DNA of 64,000 nucleotides from Corydoras sp. C115 (GCA_019802505.1 JAFMOC010000002.1:2192501-2256500), one strand, 5' to 3'; positions 22,129 through 33,324 are shown, counted from the first letter of the stretch. Numbers and translations: made by a program. Notes: generated from the letters alone by a model not told the origin.

Positions 22129-25025
22129 ATGTTAAAAAGTGATTTATTTTGCCTATTGTGCATATACACATTTAACCCACCTGTGCAGTGAACTCACACA
22201 CTGGTGAAGTGAGCACACGTGCCCGCAGTGGTGAAGTGAGCACACGTGCCCGGAGTGGAGCCTTGAATACGGCGCCCGGAGAGCAATTGGGGTCAGGTGA
22301 CTTGCCCAAGGGCACTTTAGGAATCGAACCAGAGACCTTCAGGTCACAAGGCTGGTTCCTTTTACTACAAGCCCATGACTGTCCTATATCTATATATATA
22401 TATATATATATATAATGTTCTTTTTTCTTGGGTGTTATTTAGCCATGTGTTTTGTCATTATTCAATCATAACCTCTGATATTTTGCATCAGAATGGCTAA
22501 GTACTCCTGAGATTTTAGTTATCCTTAGAACATCATCTTGCCACAAGTTCTGGGTGTATTTATTTTGGAGGAAATTAAACAAAATTCAATTAATTTTTTA
22601 ATGTAGGTTGTGCTTTCTTTTTTTTCTTTTCTCTTCTGTTTTATGGAAGGTTCAGAGAGCAAGCTGTTGTATTTGTATCTGATGATTGATCTTTTAATTG
22701 AATAAACATGTCCATCCTGCCCTCCCAATTATTACTTTTCATTTATTTATTGAAGTAGAGACTGTTTTTAATTCTCAATGTACAAAAATCACTTAAAATA
22801 ACTTGAACAAAATGCATTTTTTTTAATTATGTTGTACCAGTTCATTTGTGATCTGATTACCATACATCTTAAAACAGGCACCTTCATCTTCATCTTGTAT
22901 GGTGCCAATAGTTTTATTTCGGAATGGGGAAAACCCTATGCACAAAATTAGCATTTTAACAGTGTTGTGTAGTGTGGGAAATTAGATGTGCTGGTTTTGC
23001 ATTCTTATACAGTTGAGCCTTTAGAGTAAACCTGTTTTTTTTAAAATTTAGGGAGTAAGATTTTGGAGAACGGACTTCTGTTTAAAGAGCTTCTGCAGAC
23101 GCAAAACTTTCGTATCACAGTGGTGGATGATGCAGATACAGTGGAGCTGTGTGGAGCACTGAAGGTAAAAATTAATTATGTGTTTCAGGAGATTGTCTAT
23201 AGTTGGCAGGTTGTGTAATGCCATTAATTGTTATGTAGACATTTGTGCGATGTGTCCATATGGAGCTCGCTGTAATCATATTAGCCTGAGCTTTTAAGCC
23301 TGTCAGCTTTATCCCATCTGATTATTGTTAATTTTTTCCTTCCACTACCTCAACCCTGTGCTCTTCATATCACCAGAACATTGTTGCAGTGGGGGCAGGG
23401 TTCTGTGATGGTCTGCGCTGTGGGGACAATACCAAAGCAGCTGTGATCAGGCTGGGACTAATGGAAATGATTGCTTTTGCCAAGCTGTTTAGTAAAGATG
23501 GCTCCGTGTCCTCAGCCACCTTTCTGGAGAGCTGCGGGGTTGCTGACCTCATCACCACCTGCTATGGTGGACGCAACCGGCGTGTGGCAGAGGCCTTTGT
23601 TACCACTGGCAAGGTTAGAAATATTGTTTTACCACCTCAGAACAGGGGAAAGTCCAGGACTATATAATGGGTTTAAGAACTTTTTTTTAACATAACAACT
23701 AAGGCTGTGGCTCACATCATTTAACACCTTCTGCACAGTAGGCAAGCTCTGTAGATGAGTGGCTAGTATGTGCGAATAGGCTGTAGGCATCAAGTTGTAA
23801 ATCAGAATTGCTGTATTTCACCAAGTATGTTACACATACCAGGAATTTTGTGAATGTTCTAAATCAACAAGACAGCACACAGACTATACAAAATTAATAA
23901 ACAGAAATTCATTCATTCATTATCTCCCGCTTTATCCTCTATTAGAGTCGCAGTGGGGTTCCCCATGCCCATCCAGGGGAGAACGTCTCGGGCACTGGGC
24001 AGATAGACCCAGGACAGGGCGCCAATCTATCGCTGGGCTCACATTCACTTACACAGAAACACACAGAAACACACTCTATATGGGGCAATTTTGAGAATTC
24101 AATTGACTTGATCCATGTTTTTGGACTGTGGGAGGAAACCGAAGTACCCGGAGGAAACCCACGCAGACACGGGGAGAACATGGAAACTCCACCCAGATGG
24201 GGATTCGAACCGGGAATCTCTAGCGCTGAGAGGCGAACGTGCCTTTTAAACAGAAATTACTATGGAAATTGTAATAAAATCAAGTAGTCTAAAGAGATGA
24301 AAGTTCTCTGTGGATTTCATGCACACATTTGTACATCTAGCACATCTAGCAATGTAGTATCTATAATTCATCCTTTTTGGATAAGAGAGAAAATGATCTC
24401 AGATCAAAAACACAAAGAAAAATTATTATGTAGAAATTACATTTTACAACAACAACTTTATTTATTCTTTTTTAATCAACTACCTTCCAAACCAGTATAT
24501 GGTTGTTTAATTTATTACTTGTTACTTTTATTATTTAGAGCATTGAAGAGCTGGAGAAGGAGATGCTGAATGGCCAGAAGCTTCAAGGTCCTCTCACCTC
24601 TGCTGAAGTTAATCACATCCTGAAGCAGAAAGGTTTGGTTGATAAGTGAGTATTGGTTTTTCTGTAGCTTTACACGACCATGCTGTTGAAACTATGTATT
24701 ATATGTAAGCACTTCACGTATTGATTTTCCTTAACAACTTGGTGCACATATTTTGAATTCGGAAGCAAAATTGCATAACTTTGCTTCCATATACAATGTA
24801 CAACTCTGGTCCCATGAAGATTTTCAGATCAGATATTGGTACTTTGACAAAATTAGCTAGAAAGCAACCATTTTTTCAACCCCTCTTAATTTGAATGCAT
24901 GTTACTAAATATGTTGCATAATTTGTAGGTTTCCATTGTTTACGGCCGTTTATCAGATCTGCTTTGAGGGCAAGCCAGTTAAGGATGTGATCTCCTGCCT
25001 CCAGAGTCACCCAGAGCATATGTAA
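18319..25025 (+). CDS. gpd1l: Glycerol-3-phosphate dehydrogenase 1-like protein (NAD+), complete
   Basis: Eight coding exons (18319-18362, 19295-19472, 19577-19717, 21841-21979, 23052-23164, 23377-23613, 24539-24645, 24929-25025) join to 1056 nt: 351 residues and a TAA stop. That is the size usual for GPD1L, and all junctions are GT-AG. The enzyme family interconverts glycerol-3-phosphate and dihydroxyacetone phosphate with NAD(H) in the cytosol; GPD1L is also known as a regulator of the cardiac sodium channel. Visible features: the Rossmann signature GSGNWG (residues 11-16), TLIK with Lys121, DADTVELCGALKN with the catalytic Lys205, and VADLITTCYGGRNRR with Asp262 and Arg271. The C-terminus is LQSHPEHM. 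The N-terminal MAAPLKVCIVGSGNW and the linkage to osbpl10 favour gpd1l over gpd1. The start is the first ATG of the exon with MAAPLK immediately after it. Confidence 0.97.
19118..19181 (-). mobile_element. L2/SINE tail fragment in gpd1l intron 1
   Basis: ACATTTAGTCATTTAGCAGA then ATCCAAAGCGACTTACAAAT; short remnant ending just before gpd1l exon 2. Confidence 0.65.
19295..19472 (+). CDS. gpd1l: gpd1l exon 2
   Basis: The acceptor TTAAG|G completes Trp15. It codes for GSAIARIIGHN through NGRKLTDIINTD to YKLPENV and ends in phase 0 at GTG|GTAAGA. Confidence 0.95.
19577..19717 (+). CDS. gpd1l: gpd1l exon 3
   Basis: Phase 0 exon of 47 codons after CATACAG. It codes for IAVPELREAAEGADLLVFVV, PHQFIRKLCDE and GITLIK (Lys121), and ends AAG|GTAACA. 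Confidence 0.95.
19718..21840. other. gpd1l intron 3
   Basis: Holds an L2/SINE tail (20040-20102), a fragment of the repeat family that is also at 52310-52680 (20150-20225), a GT microsatellite (20301-20325), an AGAT run (20420-20442) and an old SINE-like remnant (20515-20670). No coding exon is seen. Open frames such as 21319-21588 lack splice or family support. Confidence 0.5.
20040..20104 (+). mobile_element. L2/SINE tail fragment in gpd1l intron 3
   Basis: GTGTTCTCTCATTTGTTAAT then CGCTTTGGATGAAAGTGTCT and ATGACTGAATGTAAAT. Confidence 0.65.
21841..21979 (+). CDS. gpd1l: gpd1l exon 4
   Basis: Codes for GIDEGPEGLKLISDIIREKM, then [20 protein letters not shown]. Acceptor TTAATTAG, donor G|GTAAGA (phase 1). 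Confidence 0.95.
22039..22128 (+). repeat. (TC)n(TA)n microsatellite
   Basis: About 72 bp of TC repeats run directly into about 18 bp of TA repeats in gpd1l intron 4. It is the same junction type as half of the palindrome at 52755-52943. Confidence 0.95.
22170..22388 (-). mobile_element. Third tRNA-type SINE family (SINE-C)
   Basis: On the minus strand the order is a head with a B box (GGTTCGATTCC), then GGGCAAGTCACCTGACCCCA and GCTCTCCGGGCGCCG, then a GTGTGCTCACTTCACCA module present two or three times. It is unrelated in body sequence to SINE-A and SINE-B. AT microsatellites lie on both sides. Confidence 0.7.
23052..23164 (+). CDS. gpd1l: gpd1l exon 5
   Basis: Starts in phase 1 after AAATTTAG and codes for GSKILENGLLFKELLQTQNF and DDADTVELCGALK. 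The final Lys205 is the catalytic lysine. The donor is AAG|GTAAAA. Confidence 0.95.
23377..23613 (+). CDS. gpd1l: gpd1l exon 6
   Basis: The largest exon (79 codons). It codes for NIVAVGAGFCDGLRCGDNTK, the helix IRLGLMEMIAFAKLF, and ESCGVADLITTCYGGRNRR with the active-site Asp262 and Arg271. One extra residue in the KDGSVSSA loop relative to mammals is inferred from memory of the family. Confidence 0.95.
23910..24247 (-). mobile_element. SINE-A in gpd1l intron 6
   Basis: Minus-orientation copy flanked by AAACAGAAATT at 23899-23909 and 24248-24258. The head is cut: the last bases of the tRNA-like 5' end are missing and replaced by CTTTT. Confidence 0.88.
24539..24645 (+). CDS. gpd1l: gpd1l exon 7
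   Basis: Codes for SIEELEKEMLNGQKLQGPL, then LKQKGLVDK. Acceptor TTATTTAG, donor AA|GTGAGT. Confidence 0.95.
24929..25025 (+). CDS. gpd1l: gpd1l exon 8 (last coding exon)
   Basis: Codes for FPLFTAVYQICFEGKPV and SCLQSHPEHM, then TAA. The acceptor is TTTGTAG. Confidence 0.95.
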
Positions 25026-25485
25026 GAGCCTCTGAGCTCAACCAGCACATCCACCAGCACACCTGCCTTCTATTGGAGAAGTCTTCAATCAGTTTTACAA
25101 AAAAACACATCCTATGTGCAGACTTTTGTCTTATTTCAGATTTGGTTAGGTTCTGGTTATTCTCAGGGTTTCAAAGTGATTAAGACATGTTAGAATCTGA
25201 TTTTCTTTTACTGGATAAAGACTGGTTCCTTACTGAAATTTGATTACTTCTTATTTATTGACTGCCTTCTTGTGGAGGACCATATGTCTACTGTATTTAA
25301 AATAAGGGAAGGGAAGATACTAACCAAGCTAAGGCATTTTTGAGAGCATTCATATAAAGTGGTCTAGTGAAAATTTGTGGGTCACTATTTTGCACTAGCC
25401 AGTTTGTGTAATTACTGGTTATGACTACTTTCTTTCTTTTTGTTTAAGGGATGCCCAATATGGAACAAAAAAGCCCTCATACCTT

Positions 25486-25491
25486 AATAAA
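25486..25491 (+). terminator. Candidate gpd1l polyadenylation signal
   Basis: A canonical AATAAA lies 461 bp after the stop codon, followed by a T-rich stretch. Other A-rich sequences follow, so the cleavage site actually used is uncertain. Confidence 0.45.
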
Positions 25492-25974
25492 ACATTTTTG
25501 GAGGGCCTTGTGGAACCAACACCATACCTCTTACCTAAAATACAATTTTAAATCTTTTTGATATTTTTTTAAAAACTTGAGTAAGATTTCTTTAAACCCC
25601 TTTTCTATACTTCCCCAAAACTAAAAACTTGACAAAACTCTGTTGATCAGCTGTTTTTATTATGTTGAATATACTTGTTTTAGCTAGTTTGACTTCCGGG
25701 ACCTTAATCCATTAAAAATTATACACATCATTGTGACAGGGATATAATGCATCTTGGCAACATTTCAAAATATTATTGTAATGTATGATCATTTTTTATA
25801 AAATACCCAGGTTCTTTAGCATACAGTATATGATACTTCTTGTTACAGGATAGTTCTCATATTATAACTGGGAGGGAGTAAACAGTGTAGTCACATTACC
25901 ATGTGTTTAAAACTTTCTACTGTCATAGACCAAATCACCTCTCATGCGAATATCCTGTAATCCTCCCCCCCACA

Positions 25975-26020
25975 ACCTTATATATTATAGGATAAAGTGG
26001 AAGATAATGGATGTATGGAT
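25975..26020 (+). mobile_element. SINE-A tail fragment
   Basis: A short remnant with ATAGGATAAAGTGGAAGATA followed by GGATG. Only the last 45 bp of the element are present. Confidence 0.5.
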
Positions 26021-27172
26021 AAATTAAGTGTGGTGAATGTAGAACTGCACAATGTGATAAACTGTGATGTGTGAGTGCTCCTTTGAATCTCATCTAGATT
26101 CCACTAATGGCAGAATGTTTGCCCTGACTGGCAGTATATCATGAAGGTACTCTGCCATGTGATTTTATAGCATATAGTCTATCAAATATTTTCTTGACAT
26201 CATCTCATACTGAAGACCTGTAATAGTGGAATTAGACCACTAAAATATCATGGTGCAATCCCAGCTGAAGATGTATAGAAGCCCATCTTGACACCTTTAG
26301 CCATGTTTGATAAATGAAAGACCTATTTGTCATTGGAACAGTGACATCTATTGGATGTTAAATCTGGCTTTTTCACTTCCTTTTTCTTCTCAAGTCCTGC
26401 TATTGGGTTGTGGTTGTGGCTAGCAATGCGTGTTGACCACTGGAACCCTCCTTGGACAGCTGCAGTCAATGTGCTGATGCATGAGAATTGGATATAACTG
26501 AATAGCAATGAAGACATAAGCCGGGGGGCCCCCCTCAGAAAACAAAAAGAAAAACTTTTCAAGTACTGAACTTTTTCAAGTTATTCAAAGTCCTAAAAGC
26601 CTACTAACTTCACTTAAAAATGCATCTATTTTACATTAGAGCTCTTTATCTGACTGATTATTCAAGACACTCCAATTTAATTACATGGAATTGTCATTAG
26701 TGCTGAAGTAAACAGAAACACGTACTCTTGGTGCTGATTAACTAACACACTAAAATAAACTGGTCATCTGTCAAATCTAGTGCAATGTGCTGTTATTTAG
26801 GTTAGAATATAGAACTGATGCAGATTTGAAGAAAATGGTGTTAATAGAATTCTGAGTGTGTTAATTGTATAAATAAAAACATTAACTATTTAATGTGCTC
26901 TAGCTATGTGCTCAATATCCTCCCATGTGACATTTATTGTATTTAACAGTAGTGATGGTTGAGATTTTTTTTAGCCCAAGTGAACATCTTTACACTACAG
27001 TTGTACCCGAAAAATTAAAAACCCATGTTTACCATTTATTTTCAATGTGTAAATGTTACAAATTTTCAATGTTACATCACCTTTAAATAGTCCACATTCT
27101 GCATTTTTTCCTCTTCCTATGTTAGTTGTTCTATTAAAATGTTATTTTAAATGAAATCACTAATCAAATTAT

Positions 27173-27355
27173 TTCAGAGTTGGCTTAGGGGATAGCACAT
27201 TCTCCTCTCAGCAATAGGGATTCCCGGTTTGAATCCCAATCTGGGTGGAGATTCCATGCTCTCTCCGTGTCCGCGTGGGTTTCCTCCCACAGTCCAAAAA
27301 CATGGATTAAGGTCAATTGAATTCTCCAAATTGCCCCATATAGTGTGTGTGGATG
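27173..27355 (+). mobile_element. SINE-A, diverged and 3'-shortened
   Basis: Head remnant (TTGGCTTAGGGGATAGCACA, GGTTTGAATCCC), body to CCAAATTGCCCCATATAG, then GTGTGTGTGGATGGATAG. The 3' half between these is missing. Confidence 0.75.
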
Positions 27356-28173
27356 GATAGTTCATCCAAATAAATATAGCCACTGGAAAAAACTTTTTTT
27401 TTCTTAAAATAAATCTCCAAATAAAGAACATGTAACTATTTACTCTCTCATTTATTTTACAAAAATGTAACCGAAATAGAAAAGTCACATGTGCCCACTA
27501 TTCTTTACAAAATATCTTTATGTACAGTCTTATAACAGCATTTCAACTATGTTGAGGTATGGACTCTGAACCACTGCTGAATATTGAGTCTTTTCCATTT
27601 TAATGTTTCTCTAATAGATTTGATGGTGTGCTTGAGATCATAAGTCTGTTTTAGCTTTAGCAGTCTGGTATATTGTTTCATATTGACCCTAAAACACTTT
27701 GCTATTTAGAGGAGTTTATGACCCACTCATTTGCTACAAACACCCTTAATCTGGCCAAAAGCCATTGTTTCTTAAGTCTTGTTTAAATGCAATTTTGTGA
27801 ACTCAAGCTCTCATTCTGGTCACAGGTACAGATTAGTTATTCAAGGCTCTATTGTTATTAGTACCATACTGCTACTTCTCCTTATATTCATACTCATACT
27901 GATAGGGTGTACTTAGTTTTTAAATAGTACTTTTTATTTGGCCTTTATTTATACTTTATTCCTATTTTTGTGCTGATACAACTACAAAAAAAGAACAGAA
28001 CAGTTGGACTAATAAATCATCAATGCTGTTCTAGGGTCATTAGACAGAACTAATTAATTTTAAGTTTGTCAGACATTATGACATCAAGAAAGTGATTATT
28101 ACAAAAGTGCCTGACCAAACATGAGCTGAGCTACAGGTAGTCATGTTGAAGCTTAGCATATTTCAATAAATAG

Positions 28174-28179
28174 TTTATT
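28174..28179 (-). terminator. Candidate kiaa1143 polyadenylation signal
   Basis: TTTATT on the plus strand gives AATAAA on the minus strand, about 500 bp beyond the stop codon. It is a weak inference because the area is A/T-rich. Confidence 0.3.
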
Positions 28180-28682
28180 GAATGAAAAAAAAAAAAAGCA
28201 AGACCATATGTCAAGTGCCAAGGTCCACCATGTTGAAACAAAAAAAAATTCTTAGGTTTTAACAATTATAATATTCTAAATAATTGACTCAAGTTTGTGT
28301 TTTGGTTGTAAGTTTGAATAAAAGACCCATCATATGAGAAGCTGTGCATGTTACTATACAACCTTCTAGCTCCTTACTGACACAATATCTAGTGATTGCA
28401 GATACACAGAGAACATGAGGTGTCAAAGATAAAATGGGGGCATTAAAAAAAAAAAAGCACAATGATTGTAAAAGTATTTAATCCATTACATACTTTTAAA
28501 AAAGACACTGAAAAAAAACCCTAACTGTTTTTTTTTTTTTTTTAAAAAAAAAGGTCTAACTGCATACAAAGACTAGAAAAACAAATGGTAAATGTCCCAT
28601 GACAGTTGTGGTGGTAAAACTGAGCACTTGCTTCCTTTAAGATGATCTGACCTGACACTTTCTGGCCTTAGCTCAGAATGCA

Positions 28683-28882
28683 TCAGTCTTCGTCTTCCTC
28701 ATCATCAAAGGATAACAGGCTGCTGTTCTTCACTTTTACTCCAGGCTGAGAGTCTTTCTTTTTCCCATCAATTTCACTCTTCTTCTTCTTGCTGGAGCTA
28801 GCAGTTATGCCTTCAAACTTGTCAGAGGTGCGTTTTTCTGGCTTTTTGAACAGGATTTTTCCATCTGTATGAGGCTGCTCAT
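28683..28882 (-). CDS. kiaa1143: kiaa1143 exon 3
   Basis: The acceptor TCCCCAG|AT completes Asp86. It codes for the KILFKKPEKRTSDKFEGIT segment, the KKKK cluster and the acidic end FDDEEDED, then TGA. Confidence 0.93.
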
Positions 28883-31800
28883 CTGGGGAAAAAAGTTTTT
28901 TTTATTAACCATTTTAAAATAAAGCTATATAGTACAGTGCTGGCCAAAGGTATTGGCACCCCTGCAATTCTGTCAGATAATATTCAATTTTTTTTCCAGA
29001 AAATCAATCATAAATGCTTTGGTATTAATATCTTCATTTATTTTGCTTGCAATGAAAAAACACAAAAGAGAATAAAAAAAAAAAAAAGTCAAATCAATTA
29101 TCATTTTACACAAAACTCCAAAAATGTGCTGGACAAAAGTATTGGCACCCTCAGACTAATGCTTGGTAGCACAACCTTTAGACAAAATAACTGTGGTAAC
29201 CATCAATGAGATTCTTACAATGCTCTGCTGGAATTTTAGACCATTCTTCTTTGGCAAACTGCTCCAGGTCCTTTAGATTTGAAGGGTGCCTTCTCCAAAC
29301 TGCCATTTTGAGATCTCTCCACAAGTGTTCTATGAGATTCAGATCTGGACTCATTGCTGGCCACTTTAGAAGTTTCCAGTACTTTTTCTCAAACCATTTT
29401 CTAGTGCTTTTGAAAGTGTGTTTTGGGTAATTGTCCTGCTGGAAGACCCATGACCTCTGAGGGAGACCCAGCGTTCTCACACTGGGCCCTATATTATGCT
29501 TCAAAATTTGTTGGTAGTCTTCAGACTTCATAATGCCATGCACACGGTCAAGCAGTCCAGTGCCAGAGGCAGCAAAGCAACCCCAAAACATCAGGGAACC
29601 TCTGCCATGTATGACTGTAGGGACCGTGTTCTTTTCTTTGAAGGCCTCGTTTTTTTCCTGTCAACTCTATGTTGATACCTTTTCCGAAAAAGCTCTACTT
29701 TTGTCTCATCTGACCAGAGAACAATCTTCCAAAACGTTTTTGGCTTTCTCAGGTAAGTTTTGGCAAACTCCAGCCTGGCTTTTTAGGTCTTCCTGGATAT
29801 CCTACCATAGCCTTTTTTCATTCAGATGCTGACAGATAGTACGGGTTGACACTGTTGTACCCTCGGACTACAGGGCAGCTTGAACTTGTTTGGATGTTAG
29901 TCGATGTTCTTTATCCACCATCCGCACAATCTTTTGTTGTAATTAATGAAAAGCACAATGAAAGAAATAGTGTATCATCTAATCATCCCTCACTTAACAA
30001 CAAAAGTCAACTCCAAATGGCATATGATACTCAGTTGCCCTCAGTAATGAATCAAATATTGTCTGTTCTGTAGCCTATTGGAAAAAACATTATTAACAAA
30101 TGAACTAATTAACAATCAGCTATTGAAAAAGAAATAAATTAACAAATTAGCAAGTTAACAAAAAAACATCATTTTCGCAGAGCTGCATGTTCCACGTACT
30201 TTATTTGTGTAAAGGTGATGAAGGAGACTCCGCCTCGTTCTGTTTAACCCGCTATTTGTTTCCAGCGTTATTGAAGCGCTGCAGGTGACGTAAGCGGTTA
30301 CGACATTGCGAGTAACGCGGAAATAGTACGACCCAACAAATCGATAATAGAAATTCATTATCGATACTTTGGATAATCGATTTTTCGAAATCGAATCGAT
30401 TTTTACCACATGTTATGTGCCACAGGTAAGTAACAGGTGCTGTTACAAATTAGAGAAGCATCACATGATTTTTCAAAGGGTGCCAATACATTTGTCCATC
30501 CCCTTTTTATGTTTGGTGTGGAATTATATCCGATTTGGCTTTTTGACAATTCATTTTGTGGTTTTCCATTGAAGATAAATTAAATGAACATTTTTATATC
30601 AAAGCATTTGTAATTGCAATCATTTTCTGGGAGAAATGGAGCATTATCTGACAGAATTGCAGGGGTGGCAATACTTTTGGCCAGCACTGTATATTACTAT
30701 GTGCACTGGATGTGTTAAACCTCTGTGGACTAGCTGCCGATTATTATTTCAACATAGTGCAACACATTAAACATATTTAATGGTAGTTCCTCAGTGCAGG
30801 AATGTCTCAGCCAAACAGCACAGAACTAATAATAAATTTTAATAACCCCCTTCAAAATGTAAAAACATCATTTACAATTCTGGGACCATTCGAACCGGGT
30901 ATAAAAGCGTGGAAGCGTAATAGACATTAAAAATTCAAACGGGAGGGAACAGGTGGCCGACTATTGGTGTGAGTCGCTAGGTGCAAAAATATGTCCATGG
31001 CATAATCAAAAATAAATGCCTGGAATTCTGAATTACATTACAAAGTTTTTTTTTTTTTTTTTTAACATGGCATGTACAAATTAAATTTTGTGCTAAGTGC
31101 TTCAAATTTTGATTTTCTTAAGTGCAATGCTAACCTAAAGTATTTAACTACCTTTCTTTGAATCATTTATCTCCTTTTTGATTTCCAAAACCTCCTCCTC
31201 CGTCAGGTCCCCCTTCTTTAGGACAACAACCTGTGGCAATTCATCATCTCGATCACTCTCACCGCTGTCATCGTCACCATACTTGGAAAGTTCCTGTCTC
31301 TGTAATGACACCAAGTCCAATTAATGTGCAAGACTGGTACTAGACCTGCATCCTCCATCACTGTCCTACATTCTTGTACACCACATCATCCTCCAACTAG
31401 TACACCAGCTTGTTAAACATTTGTAAATTTAAAGGTTCACACACCACTCACCATCATGTAATATGGTATAATTTTCCTTAATTAATGACAAAGTGAAGTG
31501 TATCTAACTCATTGATCTGATTTGTTTTTTGTGTACTTCAAGGTCAGGTTTATCCTGAAATATCTAAGGGGTTCAAAATCTTTATGGCACCATATGCATT
31601 TTGAAATTTTGAAATTGGCCCAAGCTCATACATAATAAGAAATAACAGTATCAATATTAAGGCCGGCGGCACGGTGGCTTAGTGGTTAGCACATTCGCCT
31701 CTCAGCGCTAGGGATTCCCGGTTCGAATCCCCATCTGGGTGGAGTTTCCATGTTCTCCCCGTGTCTGTGTGGGTTTCCTCTGGGTTCTCCGGTTTCCTCC

Positions 31801-33324
31801 CACAGTCCAAAAACATGGATCAAGTCAATTGAATTCTCAAAATTGCCCCATATAGAGTGTGTCTGTGTGAGTGAGTGTGTGCCCAGCGATGGATTGGCGC
31901 CCTGTCCTGAGTCTTTCTGCCCAGCGCCCGAGACGTTCTCCCCTGGATGGGCATGGGGAACCCCACCGCGACCCTAATAGAGGACAAAGCGGGAGATAAT
32001 GAATGAATGAATATTAAGGCCGAACAACGCTGACCAATTTAGGGACAGCTGGCGCAAAGGGACTGCGTGATGAGAAAAGATTTAACATTTAACATTTTAT
32101 TTATTTATTGCTTATAGACAATGGCTGCAATACAGCTTTTGAATATGGATAAAAATGTGGATACTTTTTAAAATCCTAGATTTAGCAGAATTTGATTTAC
32201 TAAGCTAAAAGTCTATTAATATTAATACTAAACTTGAAGACATGGTATATTTATACAGGTGGTGGTAATAAAATTTGAATATCATGAAAAAGTACTTTTT
32301 TTTTTTTGATATTCTAATTTTATGACCATCACCTGTATAAATAAAACATGTCCTCATGTTTTAGTTATTTATTGTATATTAATGGATAGTTTGGGGTGCC
32401 ATATCATCTGCTGGTGTTGATCCATTGTGTTTTCTGAGGTCCAAGGTCAATGCAGCTGTCTACCAGTAAGTTTCAGAGCACTTCATGCTTCCTACTGCTG
32501 ACCAACTTTATGGAGATGCAGATTTTGTTTTCCAATAGGACATGGCATCTGCACACAGTTCCAAAGCCACCAGCTGATTTAAGGACCATGGTATCCCTGT
32601 TCTTAATGGACCAGCAAACTCACCTGACCTAAATCCCATAAAAAAACACCAGACCCAACAATTCAGAAGCGCTGAAGGCCACCATCAGAGCAACCTAGGC
32701 TCACATAACCCCTTAGCAATGCCACAGAGTGAATGACTTGCTGCAGTAATCCAGGCCAAAGCAGCCCCAACTAAATACTGAGTGCATTTTTTTTTTGTAT
32801 TGGTCTGAAGTAGCATTCCAATTTTCTGAGATACTGAATTTGGGATTTTTATTAGTTGTTAGTTAAAATCATCAAAGTGAAATGAAATAAACATTTGAAA
32901 TATTCCAGTCTGTATAATAAACGATGTAATATACAAGTTTCACTTTTTGAATGAAAATAAATTAACTTTTTCCTGATATTCTAATTTTCTGACCAGCACC
33001 TGTACATTATGTAACATGCGATTTAATTTGGTCTAGTAGGATGCAGAACAGTCCATTTAGGTGAAGTAAATATGTGGAAGCTTTCTGGTTTATAATTACT
33101 TTGTGTTTAGGGTAACAGGTATGCTGTTAGGTATGTATGTAAAGAAGCCGTATTCGTCTGATCATAAACGGTAAACAAAAACTAGGTTAGTGCAGCTAGC
33201 TTAGCATAGTTCCTACCTTGGTTTCTACCGTCGGGCCTTCTTTGTAACCGACGTCGTTTTTGAATTTACGCAGAAATGAAGGCTCTGAGGGTTTTACCCA
33301 CGATATGTTTCCTTTTTTACTCAT
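28683..33324 (-). CDS. kiaa1143: KIAA1143-type protein, complete
   Basis: Three exons (33324-33217, 31299-31152, 28882-28683) join to 456 nt: 151 residues plus stop, close to the roughly 154 of the mammalian protein. The conserved blocks are in family order: an N-terminal MSKKGNISWVKPSEPSFLRK and GYKEGPTVETK; a central acidic segment then LPQVVVLKKGDLTEEEV; and a Lys-rich C-terminus with ITASSSKKKK and NSSLLSFDDEEDED. There is no signal peptide or membrane segment. The protein is small, highly charged and probably disordered. Its function is unknown; the lysine clusters would suit a nuclear location, but that is inference. The gene is tail-to-tail with gpd1l and head-to-head with tmem42. The start is the only ATG of exon 1 that gives the conserved N-terminus. 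Confidence 0.93.
29178..29591 (-). pseudogene. Tc1 transposase C-terminal half
   Basis: 137 uninterrupted residues carrying the last two acidic catalytic residues of the DDE triad (the Asp in QQDNYPKH and the Glu in LIEHLW, spaced as in DD34E). The first Asp region and the helix-turn-helix domain are broken or missing upstream, so no active enzyme can be made from this copy. Confidence 0.9.
30170..30415. mobile_element. hAT-like fragment nested in the Tc1 element
   Basis: GC-richer insert ending in ATCGATAATAGAAATTC, TATCGATACTTTGG and AATCGATTTTTCG runs. These resemble the ATCGATTA-rich ends of the repeat at 6297-6400. Exact ends and target duplication are not clear. Confidence 0.5.
31152..31299 (-). 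CDS. kiaa1143: kiaa1143 exon 2
   Basis: Codes for an acidic stretch (GDDDSGESDRDDE) followed by LPQVVVLKKGDLTEEEVLE. Acceptor ATTACAG, donor G|GTAGTT. Confidence 0.92.
31666..32009 (+). mobile_element. SINE-A, full length, in kiaa1143 intron 1
   Basis: Complete copy from GGCGGCACGGTGG to a GAATGAATG tail. It is flanked by a 13-bp target duplication AATATTAAGGCCG at 31653-31665 and 32010-32022. A and B boxes are intact. Sense relative to the SINE is opposite to kiaa1143. Confidence 0.92.
32256..33002 (+). mobile_element. Tc1/mariner-type element with a dead transposase remnant
   Basis: The ends CAGGTGGTGGTAATAAAATT (left) and the complement-like AATTTTCTGACCAGCACCTG (right) are flanked by TA at 32254-32255 and 33003-33004. 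Between them the plus strand carries broken transposase-like segments (GVPYHLL, then NFMEMQILF). A second, internal right-end copy at about 32308-32333 makes a hairpin with the left end. Confidence 0.75.
33217..33324 (-). CDS. kiaa1143: kiaa1143 exon 1
   Basis: Codes for residues 1-36 (MSKKGNISWVKPSEP to GPTVETK). It ends in phase 0 at AAG|GTAGGA on the minus strand. Confidence 0.93.

Larger units (their letters stand above)
25492..28173. other. Tail-to-tail spacer between gpd1l and kiaa1143
   Basis: AT-rich sequence with SINE-A fragments at 25975-26020 and 27173-27355. I see no other gene, RNA or mobile element. The open frame 26323-26562 has no family resemblance I recognise. Confidence 0.5.
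28935..30689 (-). mobile_element. Tc1-like transposon with decayed transposase
   Basis: Imperfect terminal inverted repeats of about 47 bp (CAGTGCTGGCCAAA at the left, its complement ending TTTGGCCAGCACTG at the right) lie inside a TA target duplication (28933-28934, 30690-30691). The minus strand encodes the C-terminal half of a DD34E transposase at 29591-29178: MFWGCF, QQDNYPKHT and NLIEHLW, with 34 residues between the second Asp and the Glu. The upstream part (about 29600-29950) has frameshifts and stops. The DNA-binding N-terminus is not found and foreign sequence occupies about 30170-30415. It lies in kiaa1143 intron 2 and is non-autonomous today. Confidence 0.92.
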
